Assembly: GCF_035920365.1 (NCBI RefSeq)
Contig: NZ_CP109150.1
Location: forward strand, 3,224,001-3,288,000
Source: Micromonospora sp. NBC_01740
Lineage (GTDB): Bacteria > Actinomycetota > Actinomycetes > Mycobacteriales > Micromonosporaceae
Direction of reading: 5' to 3'
Length of the DNA stretch: 64,000 nt
Below, in pieces: positions 43,206 to 52,977 of the stretch. The notes under the pieces were generated by a model. That model saw nothing but the letters and a program-made list of their open reading frames with translations. It was not told the DNA's origin and searched no databases. Within the stretch, counting starts at the first letter, position 1, and each line of letters starts with the position of its first letter. The position numbers and the translations under genes were made by a program.

Positions 43206-44222
43206 TCAGCAGGCGTACGCCTCCAGGCGCTGCGCCCGCTCCGGGTCACGCAGCTTCAGCAGGGTCACCTTCTCGATCTGCCGGATCCGCTCCCGGGACA
43301 GGCCGAACTCCCGGCCGACCTCGTCGAGGGTGCGCTGCCGGCCGTCGTCGAGGCCGAAGCGGAGCCGGATCACGGCCTGCTCCCGCTGCGACAGGGTGGA
43401 CAGCACGATGCTGACCTCGTTGCGCAGCTCGCCCTGCGCGGCGGCGTCGCCCGGCTCGGCGCTCGGGTCGACGGCGGCGACGAAGTCGCCGAGCGCGCTC
43501 TCGCCGTCCTCACCGACCGCCTGGTCGAGGCTCACCGGCTCCCGGTCGTACGAGATCAGCTCGATGACCTGGAACTCCGGGATGTCCATGGCCCGGGCGA
43601 CCTCGGCGACGGTGGGCTCGCGGCCCAGCGAGACGGAGAGCTCGCGGCGGGCCCGGACCATGCGGTTGACCTGCTCGACCATGTGCACCGGGATGCGGAT
43701 CGTGCGGGCCTGGTCGGCCATGGCCCGGGTGATCGCCTGCCGGATCCACCAGGTGGCGTACGTGGAGAACTTGTAGCCCTTGGCGTAGTCGAACTTCTCG
43801 ACCGCGCGGATCAGGCCGAGGTTGCCCTCCTGGATCAGGTCGAGGAACGCCATGCCGCGACCGGTGTACCGCTTGGCGATGCTGACCACCAGGCGCAGGT
43901 TCGCCTCCAGCAGGTGGTCCTTCGCGGCGCGGCCCTGCGCGACGATCAGCCCCAGGTCGGCCCGGAACTCCGCCGAGACGGGGGTGCAGGTCGCGAGTTT
44001 CTCCTCGGCGAACAGCCCGGCCTCGATCCGCTTGGCGAGGTCGACCTCCTGGGCGGCGGTCAGCAACTTCGTCCGGCCGATCCCGTTCAGGTATGCCCGG
44101 ACCAGGTCCGTGGAGACGCCGCGCTCGTCGGTGGCGTCGAGGTCGGTCAGGGTGTCGGTGGCGCTCGCGGCCTCGGTGGTGCCGGCAGGGCGCGTCCGGT
44201 GCTCCGTCATCTGCAGGGCCAT
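43206..44222 (-). CDS. Group 2 sigma-70 factor (SigB/HrdD-like)
   Basis: A 338-residue primary-like sigma factor lacking region 1.1. After a short Thr/Asp-rich N-terminus it has region 1.2 ([34 protein letters not shown]), region 2 ([80 protein letters not shown]), region 3 ([15 protein letters not shown]) and region 4 ([38 protein letters not shown]). Near-identity to the principal sigma factor in regions 2.4 and 4.2 predicts similar promoter use, likely in stress or stationary phase. The ATG at 44222 follows GGGGAGAA. A stretch of ~200 bases is nearly identical to the rpoD gene at 61.2 kb. It is divergent from spo0M. Confidence 0.94.
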   Translation of the reverse strand: MALQMTEHRTRPAGTTEAASATDTLTDLDATDERGVSTDLVRAYLNGIGRTKLLTAAQEVDLAKRIEAGLFAEEKLATCTPVSAEFRADLGLIVAQGRAAKDHLLEANLRLVVSIAKRYTGRGMAFLDLIQEGNLGLIRAVEKFDYAKGYKFSTYATWWIRQAITRAMADQARTIRIPVHMVEQVNRMVRARRELSVSLGREPTVAEVARAMDIPEFQVIELISYDREPVSLDQAVGEDGESALGDFVAAVDPSAEPGDAAAQGELRNEVSIVLSTLSQREQAVIRLRFGLDDGRQRTLDEVGREFGLSRERIRQIEKVTLLKLRDPERAQRLEAYAC

Positions 44223-44480
44223 CTCAGTTTCTCCCCGTGTCCACGTCTGTGCCGTTGGATCCGGCCCAGTGGTGCCGGTGTGACACACAGCTTGGCGGGC
44301 GGGGCGTGAAACGGGAGTGAGGCGATCGGGGAACCGACACGAATTCCGTCGATGCCCTGCTCAGCGTGGGCGGCTCGTCGCCGAGCGCTGGTTGCCGCCG
44401 GCGGTTACCGTGCCAGCGGTCGGCCCGCACGGCCGGCCCGCCGGCGACGTCGGCGTACCGAACAGGTTGTGGAGGGTGTC

Positions 44481-45269
44481 GTGGTCTTCAAGCGGCTCAT
44501 GCAGGCGATGGGTGTGGGTGGCCCGTCCGTGGAAACCGTGCTGACGAATCCGAACTGCCGCCCCGGCGGCCAGCTGGAGGGCGTCATCCACGTGGCTGGC
44601 GGCGACCACCTCGTCGACGTGTCGTACGTCGCCCTGGGCCTGGTCACCCGGGTCGAGGTCGAGAGCGGCGACAACGACTACGAGACCACGCAGGAGTTCC
44701 ACCGGCAGGCCGCGACGGGCGCCTTCCAGCTCGCCCCGGGGCAGCGCCACGACATCCCGTTCCGCTTCGCCGTGCCGTGGGAGACGCCGCTCACCGAGCT
44801 GTACGGGCAGCACCTGCACGGCATGACGATGGGGCTGCGTACGGAGCTGGAGGTGGCCCGCGCGGTGGACAAGGGCGACCTGGACGCGGTGGCGGTGCAC
44901 CCGCTGCCGTCCCAGCAGAAGATCCTGGAGGCGTTCCTGCGGCTGGGCTTCCGGTTCGCCCGGGCCGACGTGGAGCGGGGCCACATCTACGGCGTACGGC
45001 AGACCCTGCCCTTCTACCAGGAGATCGAGTTCTACCCGGCGCCGCAGTACGCCGGGGCGATCAACCAGCTGGAGGTCACCCTCGTCACCGACCCGCAGCA
45101 GATCCAGGTGGTGCTGGAGCTGGACAAGCGCGGCGGTCTGTTCACCGAGGGCCGGGACGCCTTCGGCCGCTTCACCGTCGACCACGCCACCGCCGAACGC
45201 ACCGACTTCACCCCCCAGCTCGACGGCTGGATCCGTCAGTCGCTGCAACGCCGCGGCCTCTTCTCCTGA
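44481..45269 (+). CDS. Sporulation-control protein Spo0M (arrestin-like)
   Basis: A 262-residue cytosolic protein starting VFKRLMQAMGVGGPSVETVLTNPNCRPGGQLEGVIHVAGGDH, the conserved start of the Spo0M family. Two beta-sandwich arrestin-like halves follow (PGQRHDIPFRFAVPWETPLTELYGQHLHGMTMGLRTELEVARAVDKGDLD, then RHPxP-type VHPLPSQQKILEAFLRLGFRFARADVERGHI). The C-terminus is TPQLDGWIRQSLQRRGLF. In Bacillus, Spo0M influences entry into sporulation and cytoskeletal organisation; the role in actinomycetes is unknown. The GTG at 44481 follows GGAGGG. The frame upstream is Arg-rich shadow. Divergent placement next to a sigma factor is suggestive but not evidence of a link. Confidence 0.92.
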   Translation: MVFKRLMQAMGVGGPSVETVLTNPNCRPGGQLEGVIHVAGGDHLVDVSYVALGLVTRVEVESGDNDYETTQEFHRQAATGAFQLAPGQRHDIPFRFAVPWETPLTELYGQHLHGMTMGLRTELEVARAVDKGDLDAVAVHPLPSQQKILEAFLRLGFRFARADVERGHIYGVRQTLPFYQEIEFYPAPQYAGAINQLEVTLVTDPQQIQVVLELDKRGGLFTEGRDAFGRFTVDHATAERTDFTPQLDGWIRQSLQRRGLFS

Positions 45270-45292
45270 CGCCACGGTGTGCGCCGGCCCTG

Positions 45293-45315
45293 CCGCGGGC
45301 TCGCCGGGCCCGCGG
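45293..45315. terminator. Hairpin between convergent genes
   Basis: CCGCGGGC (45293-45300) pairs with GCCCGCGG (45308-45315) around 7 bases, between the stops at 45269 and 45321. Confidence 0.55.
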
Positions 45316-45320
45316 CCCCG

Positions 45321-46307
45321 TCAGGCCCAGCCGTGCCGCGCGGCGTGCCAGCCGAGCTGCATCCGGGTCTGCACCCCCGCGAGGTCCATGAGGTGGCGCA
45401 GGCGCCGCTGGAGGGTCCGCAACGACAGGTCGAGCTGGGCGGCGACGACCGGGTCGGTGAGCCCGGCCAGCAGCAGCGCCATGATCTTCCGGTCGAGTTC
45501 GGTGGGACCGTCGGCGGCCTGGCTGTCGGCGTCGTCGCCGGCGGGGGCGGTCAGCGCCGAGGAGTCGAGCGGGTGGGCGTGCCGCCAGACGATCTCGAAC
45601 AGCGCGTCCATCGCCGCCAGCAGCCCGGTGCGGTGTAGCAGCACCGCGCCGGGCTCGCCGCCGGGCGTGGCGGTCAACGGCACCAGGGCCAGTTCCGCGT
45701 CGGCCAGGACCAGCTTGATCGGCAGGTGGTCGACCACCCGCACCTCGACGCCGTCGCGCAGCGACTCCAGCGTCTCGGTGACCACCCCCGGTTCGGCCAG
45801 TGTCGGCCGGTCGATCACGACGCGGAAGCGCACCCCCTGGCCGACCGCCGTCGACTCCACCGCGTTGGCGCCCGGCGGTACGGCGATGAACGGGGTGGTG
45901 ACGAAGCTGCGCACCTGCGTGCGGGCGGCGTGCTGCACCTGCGCGAACCGGTGCCGGACGGCGTCGACGCCGCTGACCACCTCGATCAGCTCGTCGATGG
46001 TGCGCCCCGCGATCGACGAGCGGTACTCCTCGGCGAGCCTGACCAGCGCGAGTTCCGCGTTGTGCAGGGCGCCCCGTTGCTCGCTGATCAGCGCCCCGAG
46101 CGCGACGGCGGGCGGCGCCACCGAGAACTGCCCGTCCGGGCCGCGCTTCACCAGGCCGTACGCGGTCAGTTGCGAGAGCACCGCCTCGACCGCCGCGGCG
46201 GGCCTCCGCAGGGCGTCGCCCAACTCGGCCGGGCCGGACTGGCCCCGCCGGACCAGCAGGCCGTAGACCGCCTCGTCCTCGGGGCTCAGCCCCAACGCGC
46301 CCAGCAT
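45321..46307 (-). CDS. Transcriptional regulator with TrmB-like N-terminus and LuxR-type C-terminal HTH
   Basis: A 328-residue soluble DNA-binding protein. Residues 1-65 (LGALGLSPEDEAVYGLLVRRGQSGPAELGDALRRPAAAVEAVLSQLTAYGLVKRGPDGQFSV) form a TrmB-like winged helix. The middle part (about 95-240) is a possible sensor domain. Residues ~262-328 (GPTELDRKIMALLLAGLTDPVVAAQLDLSLRTLQRRLRHLMDLAGVQTRMQLGWHAARHGW) form a LuxR/GerE-like helix-turn-helix. Such twin-HTH regulators are common in Streptomyces and Micromonospora and rarely studied. The ATG at 46307 follows AGGGAGG; the frame remains open to 46448 without conserved sequence. It lies downstream of, and on the same strand as, the subtilisin gene, 137 bases away, with a hairpin between them. 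Confidence 0.85.
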   Translation of the reverse strand: MLGALGLSPEDEAVYGLLVRRGQSGPAELGDALRRPAAAVEAVLSQLTAYGLVKRGPDGQFSVAPPAVALGALISEQRGALHNAELALVRLAEEYRSSIAGRTIDELIEVVSGVDAVRHRFAQVQHAARTQVRSFVTTPFIAVPPGANAVESTAVGQGVRFRVVIDRPTLAEPGVVTETLESLRDGVEVRVVDHLPIKLVLADAELALVPLTATPGGEPGAVLLHRTGLLAAMDALFEIVWRHAHPLDSSALTAPAGDDADSQAADGPTELDRKIMALLLAGLTDPVVAAQLDLSLRTLQRRLRHLMDLAGVQTRMQLGWHAARHGWA

Positions 46308-46402
46308 CGGTGGCTGCCTCCCTCTGCCCGCTGCGGCAGGCAGAGTATGGGACACCGGCACCGGTCCTGACCAGCCCGGGAAGGCCGACGGGTCGTCGGG
46401 AA

Positions 46403-46433
46403 GGGCCCCGGAACGCTGCGTGTCCCGGGGCCC
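46403..46433 (-). terminator. Terminator of the subtilisin gene
   Basis: GGGCCCCGG (46403-46411) pairs perfectly with CCGGGGCCC (46425-46433) around 13 bases, 11 bases after the stop at 46445. Confidence 0.7.
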
Positions 46434-46444
46434 CGCCAACCAGC

Positions 46445-49400
46445 TCACCGCAGGCCGTACGCCCGGATGAGTTCCTGCCGGATGCCGAAGCCGGCGTCCG
46501 TCTTGGCGCCGGCCCGCACCGACACGAAGCCACCCGGCTGCCTCGGCAGGGCGAGCGAGCCGGTCCAGCGGTCACCCGCGCCCTTGCTCAGGGTGACCTT
46601 CCGCCAGGTGGCGCCGTCGTCGTACGAGACGTCCAGCGTGACCGACGTGACCGTGCCGGTGCCGGTGCCGCCCGGCTGCGGCCCGGCCTTGACGCTGATC
46701 CGCTGGGTGGTGCCCGCCTTCACGTCGCCGCGCAGGTCGGTCTCCAGCGCGTAGTCGAGCTGGAGCAGCGCGAACGGGACGAAGTTGTCGGCGGTGTTCG
46801 AGCCGGAGACGAAGTCCCACTCGGTGTGCGTGCGGGTGGACAGCCGCCACCGGTCGGCCGGCCGCGAGGCGTCCAGCACCAGGCGGTACGGCAGCGTGCC
46901 GGCGGGCACCGGCGTCCACTGCAGGTCCGAGCTCCAGGTGTTCTCGTCCACCAGCTTGTCGCCCTGGTAGAGCTTGAGGTGGGTCGGCACCGAGCCCCAC
47001 TCCAGGTTGCCGCCGTGCTCCAACACGTCGTCCGACGGGCTCCAGGCCTGCACGTTCAGGGTCATGTAGTCCCCGTAGCGGCTGTTGCGCACCCCGAACG
47101 CCCGGCTGAAGGCCGGTCGGACGGCCGGCGCGAACCAGTCCAGCCTGGTCGTGCTGCCCTTGGCGTACGTGTTGAGGTAGGCCGTGTCGGTCCAGCCGCC
47201 CTGGTCGTGCACCTCGTGCCAGACCACGTCGGGCGTGACCCACTCGGTGCGGGTGCCCGGGTGCGACTCGCTCTCCGGGAAGCCGAACGAGGGGCTGAAG
47301 ACCATGTCGTAGCGGTAGCCGGAGCCGGGGGAGTCGACGGCCGCGTGGTAGCGGGCGTCAATCCGGCCCAGGTCCCGCTGCCGGGGGTGGTAGGCGAGCG
47401 ACCGGTCCGGCACCTGTCCGGGCCAGACCCGGGCCAGGTCGTAGACGTAGCCGGCGTACGGGACCCGGGTGACGGTCAGCTTGCGCGGCCCGCCCCGGGT
47501 CGCGGCGATCAGCTGCTTGCCGGCGTCGCGGTGCACGGTGGCGACGGGGATGGCGGACTCGCCGACCCACTCGTTGAGGATGCCGGCGCCGTCGTTGACG
47601 ACCAGCAGCAGCTTCGCCCCGGCGGCCGCCGCGGCGGCGGCCCGGGCGGTCGGGTCGACCGCGTCGCTGCGGGTCACCACCACGGCCCGGCCCTTGACGT
47701 CGAGACCGGCGTACGCCTCCGGAGCGCCGGTGCCCGCGTAGACGGGTCGCAGCGTCTCGGTGCCGGCGGTGATGGTGCTGCCCGGCTGGACCGTGGCGTC
47801 GACCGGGGACCGGCCGGGGATGCGCAGGCTCAGCATCGGCTCGCCCTTGCGCCACCGCGCCGCCATGGTGAACGACACCGTGCTGACCCGCTCGGTCGGC
47901 AGGACGTACAGGTCGTCGTAGCGGATCGGCAGCTGGTACGCCGCGCGGAAGTCGCTGCCGTCGGCGTACCCGACGGTGTAGTCCAGCTTGCGCTGCCGGT
48001 CCTCGGTCCGCTCCGGTGCGGCGGTGTCGAGCAGCCGTGCCCGGCGCGCGTCCAGCACCACCTCGGCGCCGCGGTCGAGCACTGTCTCCGGGTCCACCAG
48101 CAGGGCGAAGCCGAGCCGGTCGGACCGCTCGCCGGGAACGTCCAGCACGGCCTCCACCGTGTAGGTCCCCTTCGGCAGGCGCAGCGTCCGCTCGCCGGCG
48201 ACCGGGTACTGCCCGGGGTTGGGCTCGCCGGCCCGGTTCACCACGACCGTCGCGCTGGCCGGCTTGCCGTCGCGGCCGACCAGCTTGACCTTCAGGTCGT
48301 ACCGCTCGTTCTCCTTGAGCAGCCCCAGCGCGGTACGGGTGACCGCCGTGCCGGTGGCGGCGTCGGTGCCGACCAGGTAGCCGGTCAGCTCGCCGTGGGC
48401 GTCGCCGCGCGGGTCGCCGGTGACCGCGACGTCGGCGCTGCCGCCCGCCGGCACGGTCACCGTGGAGGCGCCCAGCGTGAACGGGCCGCCGCCGGTCAGG
48501 GCGAGGTCGAGGGTCACGGCGGCGGTGCCGGAGTTGGTGAAGGTGACCGACCGGGTGACCGGGGCGTCGGTCGGCTCGTGCGGCCAGTCGAAGGTGCCGA
48601 AGAACGCCGAGCCGGTGGCGCGTACGGTGCCGCGCACCGCCGCCGCCACGTCCAGCCGGCCGGTGCCGACCTGGTACGGCCGGTAGTCGTCGGACAACCC
48701 CTTGGCGCTGCTCATCAGCGCGTCCTTGAGCTGCTGCCCGGTCCAGTCGGGGTGCCGCTGGGCGAGGATCGCGGCGGCCCCGGCGACGTGCGGCGTGGCC
48801 ATCGAGGTGCCGTCCATGCCCTGGTACGCGCCCTCACCGGCGGCCTGCTGCGAGCGGGCCGCGACGATCCCGACGCCGGGTGCGGCGAGGTCCGGCTTGA
48901 GCGCGCCGGTGCGGGCCAGCGGGCCGGTGCTGGAGAAGCCCGCCAGCGCGTCCTGCTTGTCGACCGCGCCGACCGTCAGCGCGCTCGGCGCGGTGCCGGG
49001 CGACCCGATGGTCTGCGGGCCGGAGTTGCCGGAGGCGACGACGAAGAGCGTGCCGTGCCGCGCGGAGAGCGTCTCCACGGCGGCGGTCATCGGGTCGGTG
49101 CCGTCGGTCAGCGAGCCGTCGCCGAGGCTCATGTTGACCACGTCGGCCCCGGACTCGGCCGCCCACTGCATGCCGGCGATGATCCAGGAGTCCAGGCCGT
49201 ACCCGCCGTTGTCGAGCACCTTGCCGACGATCAGGTCCGCGCCCGGGGCGACGCCCCGGTTGCCGCCGCCGGAGGCCGCGCCGGTGCCGGCGATCGTCGA
49301 GGCGACGTGGGTGCCGTGCCCGTTGACGTCGGAGGTGTCCTCGCCCGGCACGAAGCTGACCTTGTCGTCGACCTGGTCGACCAGGTCGGGGTGGCTGGGG

Positions 49401-50143
49401 TCGACCCCGGTGTCGAGCACCGCGACCCGTACCCCGCTGCCGTCGTACCCGGCGGCCCACGCGGCGGGCGCGCCGACCTGGGGCACGCTCTCCTTCAGCG
49501 CCGCCGTCACCCGGCCGTCGAGCCAGAGCTTCGTGACCCCGCCGCTGAGGGCCCGGGCCGGTGCCGTCGCCGTGGCGGGCGCGAGGGTGGACCAGAGGGT
49601 GCGGGCCTGCTTCTTCTCGGTGGACAGCGCCGCGCCCTGGATGCTGGGCAGGTCGCGGACCAGCTTCGCGCCGCGCGGTGGCGCCGGCTTCGCCGTGCGG
49701 GCCTTCGCCGGGGTGTACGCCGCGATCAGCGGCAGCGTGGGGGTCTTCGCGTCGTCGTACCCCATCTCGATGAGGTCCGTGACGTTGAACAGCCGCCGGT
49801 CGAGCTTGTCGCTGTCCAGCAGCGGCAGGGCCTCGTCGGGCAGGACGTACAGGTCGTCGCCGCTTTGGCGGAAGCGCACGCCGCCGGTGGCGTCATCGGG
49901 CCGGTCGACCTCGGCGGTGGCCTTGCCGTCGGCGGAGGTGGTCACCGTGACCACGTCGCCGGTGATCAGGGTGACCGTGTGGGTGTCCCGGGTGGCGGCG
50001 GGGGCGGCCGGCGACGGGCCGGCCGCCGTCGCCGGGGCCTGGATCGCGGCGAGGCCGGCCGCGACCATTCCGGTCGCCGCCGCGGCGGCGGTGAGCCGCC
50101 GTCTCGTGCGACCCCAGGTGAAGGGCTGTGAGGGGGATGACAT
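46445..50143 (-). CDS. Large secreted subtilisin-like serine protease (S8)
   Basis: A 1,232-residue extracellular protease. It has a signal peptide (about 1-41; RTRRRLTAAAAATGMVAAGLAAIQAPATAAG) and a propeptide (about 50-215). The S8 catalytic domain (about 220-500) has Asp244 (VAVLDTGVDPSHPDL), His276 (NGHGTHVAS), the oxyanion Asn in VASGNSGP, and Ser447 (GMDGTSMATPHVAG). A PA (protease-associated) insert is likely around 780-880 (AYAGLDVKGRAVVVTRSDAVDPTARAAAAAAAGAKLLLVVNDG). The remaining part consists of beta-rich domains that probably bind substrate or the cell surface. The Ala-rich processing sites suggest self-activation. The ATG at 50143 gives the signal peptide. Like the cellulase and pectate lyase it adds to a secreted degradative repertoire. 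Confidence 0.94.
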   Translation of the reverse strand: MSSPSQPFTWGRTRRRLTAAAAATGMVAAGLAAIQAPATAAGPSPAAPAATRDTHTVTLITGDVVTVTTSADGKATAEVDRPDDATGGVRFRQSGDDLYVLPDEALPLLDSDKLDRRLFNVTDLIEMGYDDAKTPTLPLIAAYTPAKARTAKPAPPRGAKLVRDLPSIQGAALSTEKKQARTLWSTLAPATATAPARALSGGVTKLWLDGRVTAALKESVPQVGAPAAWAAGYDGSGVRVAVLDTGVDPSHPDLVDQVDDKVSFVPGEDTSDVNGHGTHVASTIAGTGAASGGGNRGVAPGADLIVGKVLDNGGYGLDSWIIAGMQWAAESGADVVNMSLGDGSLTDGTDPMTAAVETLSARHGTLFVVASGNSGPQTIGSPGTAPSALTVGAVDKQDALAGFSSTGPLARTGALKPDLAAPGVGIVAARSQQAAGEGAYQGMDGTSMATPHVAGAAAILAQRHPDWTGQQLKDALMSSAKGLSDDYRPYQVGTGRLDVAAAVRGTVRATGSAFFGTFDWPHEPTDAPVTRSVTFTNSGTAAVTLDLALTGGGPFTLGASTVTVPAGGSADVAVTGDPRGDAHGELTGYLVGTDAATGTAVTRTALGLLKENERYDLKVKLVGRDGKPASATVVVNRAGEPNPGQYPVAGERTLRLPKGTYTVEAVLDVPGERSDRLGFALLVDPETVLDRGAEVVLDARRARLLDTAAPERTEDRQRKLDYTVGYADGSDFRAAYQLPIRYDDLYVLPTERVSTVSFTMAARWRKGEPMLSLRIPGRSPVDATVQPGSTITAGTETLRPVYAGTGAPEAYAGLDVKGRAVVVTRSDAVDPTARAAAAAAAGAKLLLVVNDGAGILNEWVGESAIPVATVHRDAGKQLIAATRGGPRKLTVTRVPYAGYVYDLARVWPGQVPDRSLAYHPRQRDLGRIDARYHAAVDSPGSGYRYDMVFSPSFGFPESESHPGTRTEWVTPDVVWHEVHDQGGWTDTAYLNTYAKGSTTRLDWFAPAVRPAFSRAFGVRNSRYGDYMTLNVQAWSPSDDVLEHGGNLEWGSVPTHLKLYQGDKLVDENTWSSDLQWTPVPAGTLPYRLVLDASRPADRWRLSTRTHTEWDFVSGSNTADNFVPFALLQLDYALETDLRGDVKAGTTQRISVKAGPQPGGTGTGTVTSVTLDVSYDDGATWRKVTLSKGAGDRWTGSLALPRQPGGFVSVRAGAKTDAGFGIRQELIRAYGLR

Positions 50144-50254
50144 GCGATGGTTCTACCGTCGTCGGCCGACCCCCGTGAACAGTTGGCGGCGGCGGTGTTG
50201 CGCCACGACGGGACTCCGCCACCGGGATCCGGCGCCGGCCGCCGGCCCGGCCGG

Positions 50255-50677
50255 TCAGATGTCGAGCAGCACCGTGCGGGGGCCGACGTTGACGCTCTCG
50301 ACCAGCATGTGGGCGCGGAAGCGGCCGGTCTCCACCTTGGCGCCCCGGGTGCGCAGCGCCGTCACGACCTCCGTCACCAGGGGCTCCGCGACCTCGGCCG
50401 GTGCCGCCGCGGTCCAGCTCGGACGGCGACCCTTGCGGGCGTCGCCGTAGAGGGTGAACTGGCTGACCACCAGGACCGGCGCGCCGGTGTCCGCAGCGGA
50501 CCGTTCCTCGTCGAGGATTCGCAGCTCGTACACCTTGCGGGCCATGGTCCGGGCGGTCTCGACGGTGTCGGTGTGGGTCACCCCGAGCAGCACCAGCAGC
50601 CCGTCGTCGATCGCGCCGACCACCTCGCCGTCGACCGTCACGGCGGCCCGGCCGACGGTCTGCACCACGGCCCGCAT
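50255..50677 (-). CDS. dtd: D-aminoacyl-tRNA deacylase Dtd
   Basis: Dtd hydrolyses D-amino acids (and Gly-tRNA-Ala) from mischarged tRNA. The 140-residue protein has the family's hallmark motifs [17 protein letters not shown] and [10 protein letters not shown], which meet across the dimer to form the active site. It starts [37 protein letters not shown]. The ATG (50675-50677) shares one base with the stop of the methyltransferase gene upstream (TGATG), so the two are translationally coupled. Confidence 0.96.
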   Translation of the reverse strand: MRAVVQTVGRAAVTVDGEVVGAIDDGLLVLLGVTHTDTVETARTMARKVYELRILDEERSAADTGAPVLVVSQFTLYGDARKGRRPSWTAAAPAEVAEPLVTEVVTALRTRGAKVETGRFRAHMLVESVNVGPRTVLLDI

Positions 50678-52161
50678 CAGTCGGTGACCGGCTCGATGAA
50701 GCCGCGCTCGACGAGGTGCGCGACGATCGGCCCGGCCGCCTCGGCCAGCTCCCCGGGGGTGACGTCGTGTGCGGCGGCGAGCAGGGCGAGCTGGTCGCGC
50801 AACGCCAGCCGCCCGTCGGCCCCGCCGACCAGGGCCAGGACGAGCGGGTCGATCTCCTCGGTCCAGCGCAGGCCGTGCGGCATGGCCAGCACCTGCCGGT
50901 CCACCGCCCAGCCCTCGTCGCCCATGGTGGCCTCCTGCCGCAGCTGGAGGCCCTCGGCGGCCCGGAAGCGGGCGGCGAGCAGCCCGTCGGTGTCGCGGGC
51001 GCGCAGCCAGTCCTGGCGGTCGAACCACGTGTCGACCCGGTCGCCGAGCGGCGCCTCCACCCGCTGGCGCAGGTCCTCCACCCGCACGATCGGGTCGTCG
51101 TGGCCCGAGCGGCGCAGCGAGACGATGCCGAAGCCGACCGCCTCCACCTTGTGCGCGTCGAACCAGTCCAGCCAGTCCGCCATCCGGCGCGGGTCGGCCG
51201 CCTCGCCGACATCGGTGAGCCACAGGTTGACGTACGCCATCGGGTCGGCCACCTCACGCTGGATGACCCAGGCGTCCAGCCCCGTGCCGGCGAACCAGCC
51301 GGTCACCCGCTCGCCCCAGTCCTCCCCGGCGACGTGCACCCAGTTGGCCAGGTACTGCATGGTGCCGCCCTCGGTGAGCAGGCCCGGCGCGGCGGCGGCC
51401 AGTTCCGCGCCGATCGCGTCGCCGACCCGCCCCGAGTCGCGGTAGACGTGCGTGGTGGTGCCGGGGCCCACCACGAACGGCGGGTTGCTCACCACCAGGT
51501 CGAAGCGCCGCCCGGCGACGGGGGCGACCATGTCACCGCGGAGGAGTTCCCAGTCCTGGCCGTTGAGCGCGGCGGTGGTGGCGGCGAAGCGCAGCGCCCG
51601 CGCCGACAGGTCGGTGGCGGTGACCCGCCGCGCGTGGCTGGCCAGGTGCAGGGCCTGCACGCCGGACCCGGTGCCCAGGTCCAGCGCGGCCTCGACGGGC
51701 CGGCGGACGGTCGCGCCGATCAGCGTCTGCGTCGCCCCGCCGATGCCGAGCACGTGCTCGGCGTGCAGCGGGCGGCCGGGCCGGGCACTGGCGGGCACGT
51801 CGGCGAGCACCCACCACTCGTCCCCGTACGGCTCCAGGTCCACGCCCATCCGCAACCCGTCGCCGTGCCGCTCGACCAGGCCCCCGGCGAGCGCCTCGGC
51901 CAGCGACAGCGGCGCCAGCGCGGCGGCCACGGCGGCCTCCGGCTCGGTCTGCTCGCAGACGAACACCCGGATCAGGGTGCCGAGCGGGTCGCGGTCCTCG
52001 GTGGCGCGCAGCGCGGCCCGGAAGTCGTTGCGGGCCACCCCGCCGGTGGCCTGCGGGCCGAGCCGGGTGGCGATGCCGTTCGAGGTGAACCCGGCCCGCG
52101 TCAACGCGGTCCGTAGCGCCTCGACGCCGGCGGGGGAGAGCAACATGTCGTGTCCGTCCAC
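50677..52161 (-). CDS. Class I SAM-dependent N-methyltransferase with NPPF motif
   Basis: A 494-residue protein. Residues ~1-125 are an N-terminal accessory domain. The Rossmann fold lies at about 135-300, with the SAM loop [36 protein letters not shown] and the catalytic [13 protein letters not shown]. The (N/D)PP(F/Y) motif marks methylation of an amide or exocyclic nitrogen, as in PrmC or RlmG-like enzymes. A C-terminal ~190-residue domain follows ([33 protein letters not shown]). The substrate (protein Gln, rRNA or other) is unknown; coupling with dtd points to translation. Start: the GTG at 52161 follows CAGGATGG; an ATG at 52146 is the alternative. Confidence 0.85.
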   Translation of the reverse strand: MDGHDMLLSPAGVEALRTALTRAGFTSNGIATRLGPQATGGVARNDFRAALRATEDRDPLGTLIRVFVCEQTEPEAAVAAALAPLSLAEALAGGLVERHGDGLRMGVDLEPYGDEWWVLADVPASARPGRPLHAEHVLGIGGATQTLIGATVRRPVEAALDLGTGSGVQALHLASHARRVTATDLSARALRFAATTAALNGQDWELLRGDMVAPVAGRRFDLVVSNPPFVVGPGTTTHVYRDSGRVGDAIGAELAAAAPGLLTEGGTMQYLANWVHVAGEDWGERVTGWFAGTGLDAWVIQREVADPMAYVNLWLTDVGEAADPRRMADWLDWFDAHKVEAVGFGIVSLRRSGHDDPIVRVEDLRQRVEAPLGDRVDTWFDRQDWLRARDTDGLLAARFRAAEGLQLRQEATMGDEGWAVDRQVLAMPHGLRWTEEIDPLVLALVGGADGRLALRDQLALLAAAHDVTPGELAEAAGPIVAHLVERGFIEPVTD

Positions 52162-52339
52162 GTCGCCATCCTGCCTGGTGCCCGGCAGCGGGGTCCGGCC
52201 ACCCGGCGGATCAGAGCCGGGCCCCGGCCGCACGCAGCCGGGTCACCTGCGCTCCGGTGCTGGCCCGCAGGCCGACACGTGCCCTGCCAACTGCGGCCTA
52301 CGCACCTCCGCCGGTCGCCGGTCAGGGCAGGATGGCGCC

Positions 52340-52921
52340 ATGACGCTCGCACTGCCCATCGACCCCGAGGCCAACGAACTCGTCAACCGGGATCCGCTGG
52401 CCCTGTTGCTGGGGATGGTCCTCGACCAGCAGGTGCCGATGGAGAAGGCGTTCTCCTCGCCGTACGTGCTGGCGCAGCGCCTCGGGCGCGACCTGGACGC
52501 CCGGGAGTTGGCCGACCACGACCCGGAGGCGCTGGTCGCCCTGTTCGCCCGGCCACCGGCGCTGCACCGGTTCCCGAAGGCGATGGCGGCCCGGGTGCAG
52601 GAGGTGTGCCGGGCCCTCGTCGACCGGTACGACGGCGACGCCGCCGGGCTCTGGTCGGACGTGGGCGACGGCCGGGAGCTGCTGCGCCGGGTCGGTGAGC
52701 TGCCCGGCTTCGGCAGGCAGAAGGCGCAGATCTTCGTCGCGCTGCTCGGCAAGCGGTTCGGGGTCACGCCGAAGGACTGGCGGGAGGCGGCCGGCGACTA
52801 CGGCGACCCGGACGCCCACCGGTCGGTGGCCGACGTCACCGACGCGGACTCGCTGCGCCGGGTGCGCGAGTACAAGCAGCAGATGAAGGCGGCGGCGAAG
52901 GCGAAGTCCACCGGGGGCTGA
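52340..52921 (+). CDS. HhH-GPD-type base excision DNA repair protein
   Basis: A 193-residue protein of the HhH-GPD superfamily: DPLALLLGMVLDQQVPMEKAFSSPYVLAQRLG at the start, where EndoIII/AlkA relatives have LLsaQt. The helix-hairpin-helix is LLRRVGELPGFGRQKAQIFVALLGKRFGV. The catalytic Asp is plausibly in KDWREAAGDYGDPDAHRSVADV. There is no Cys cluster, so no iron-sulfur cluster of the EndoIII type. This TIGR03252-like family is annotated as repair glycosylase without a demonstrated lesion. The ATG at 52340 follows GCAGGA. It is divergent from the methyltransferase gene. Confidence 0.87.
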   Translation: MTLALPIDPEANELVNRDPLALLLGMVLDQQVPMEKAFSSPYVLAQRLGRDLDARELADHDPEALVALFARPPALHRFPKAMAARVQEVCRALVDRYDGDAAGLWSDVGDGRELLRRVGELPGFGRQKAQIFVALLGKRFGVTPKDWREAAGDYGDPDAHRSVADVTDADSLRRVREYKQQMKAAAKAKSTGG

Positions 52922-52977
52922 CGCAACCGCGCCGTCGTGGCGGTCGTTGTAGCCAGGATGGCGACGACGGGCAGCCG

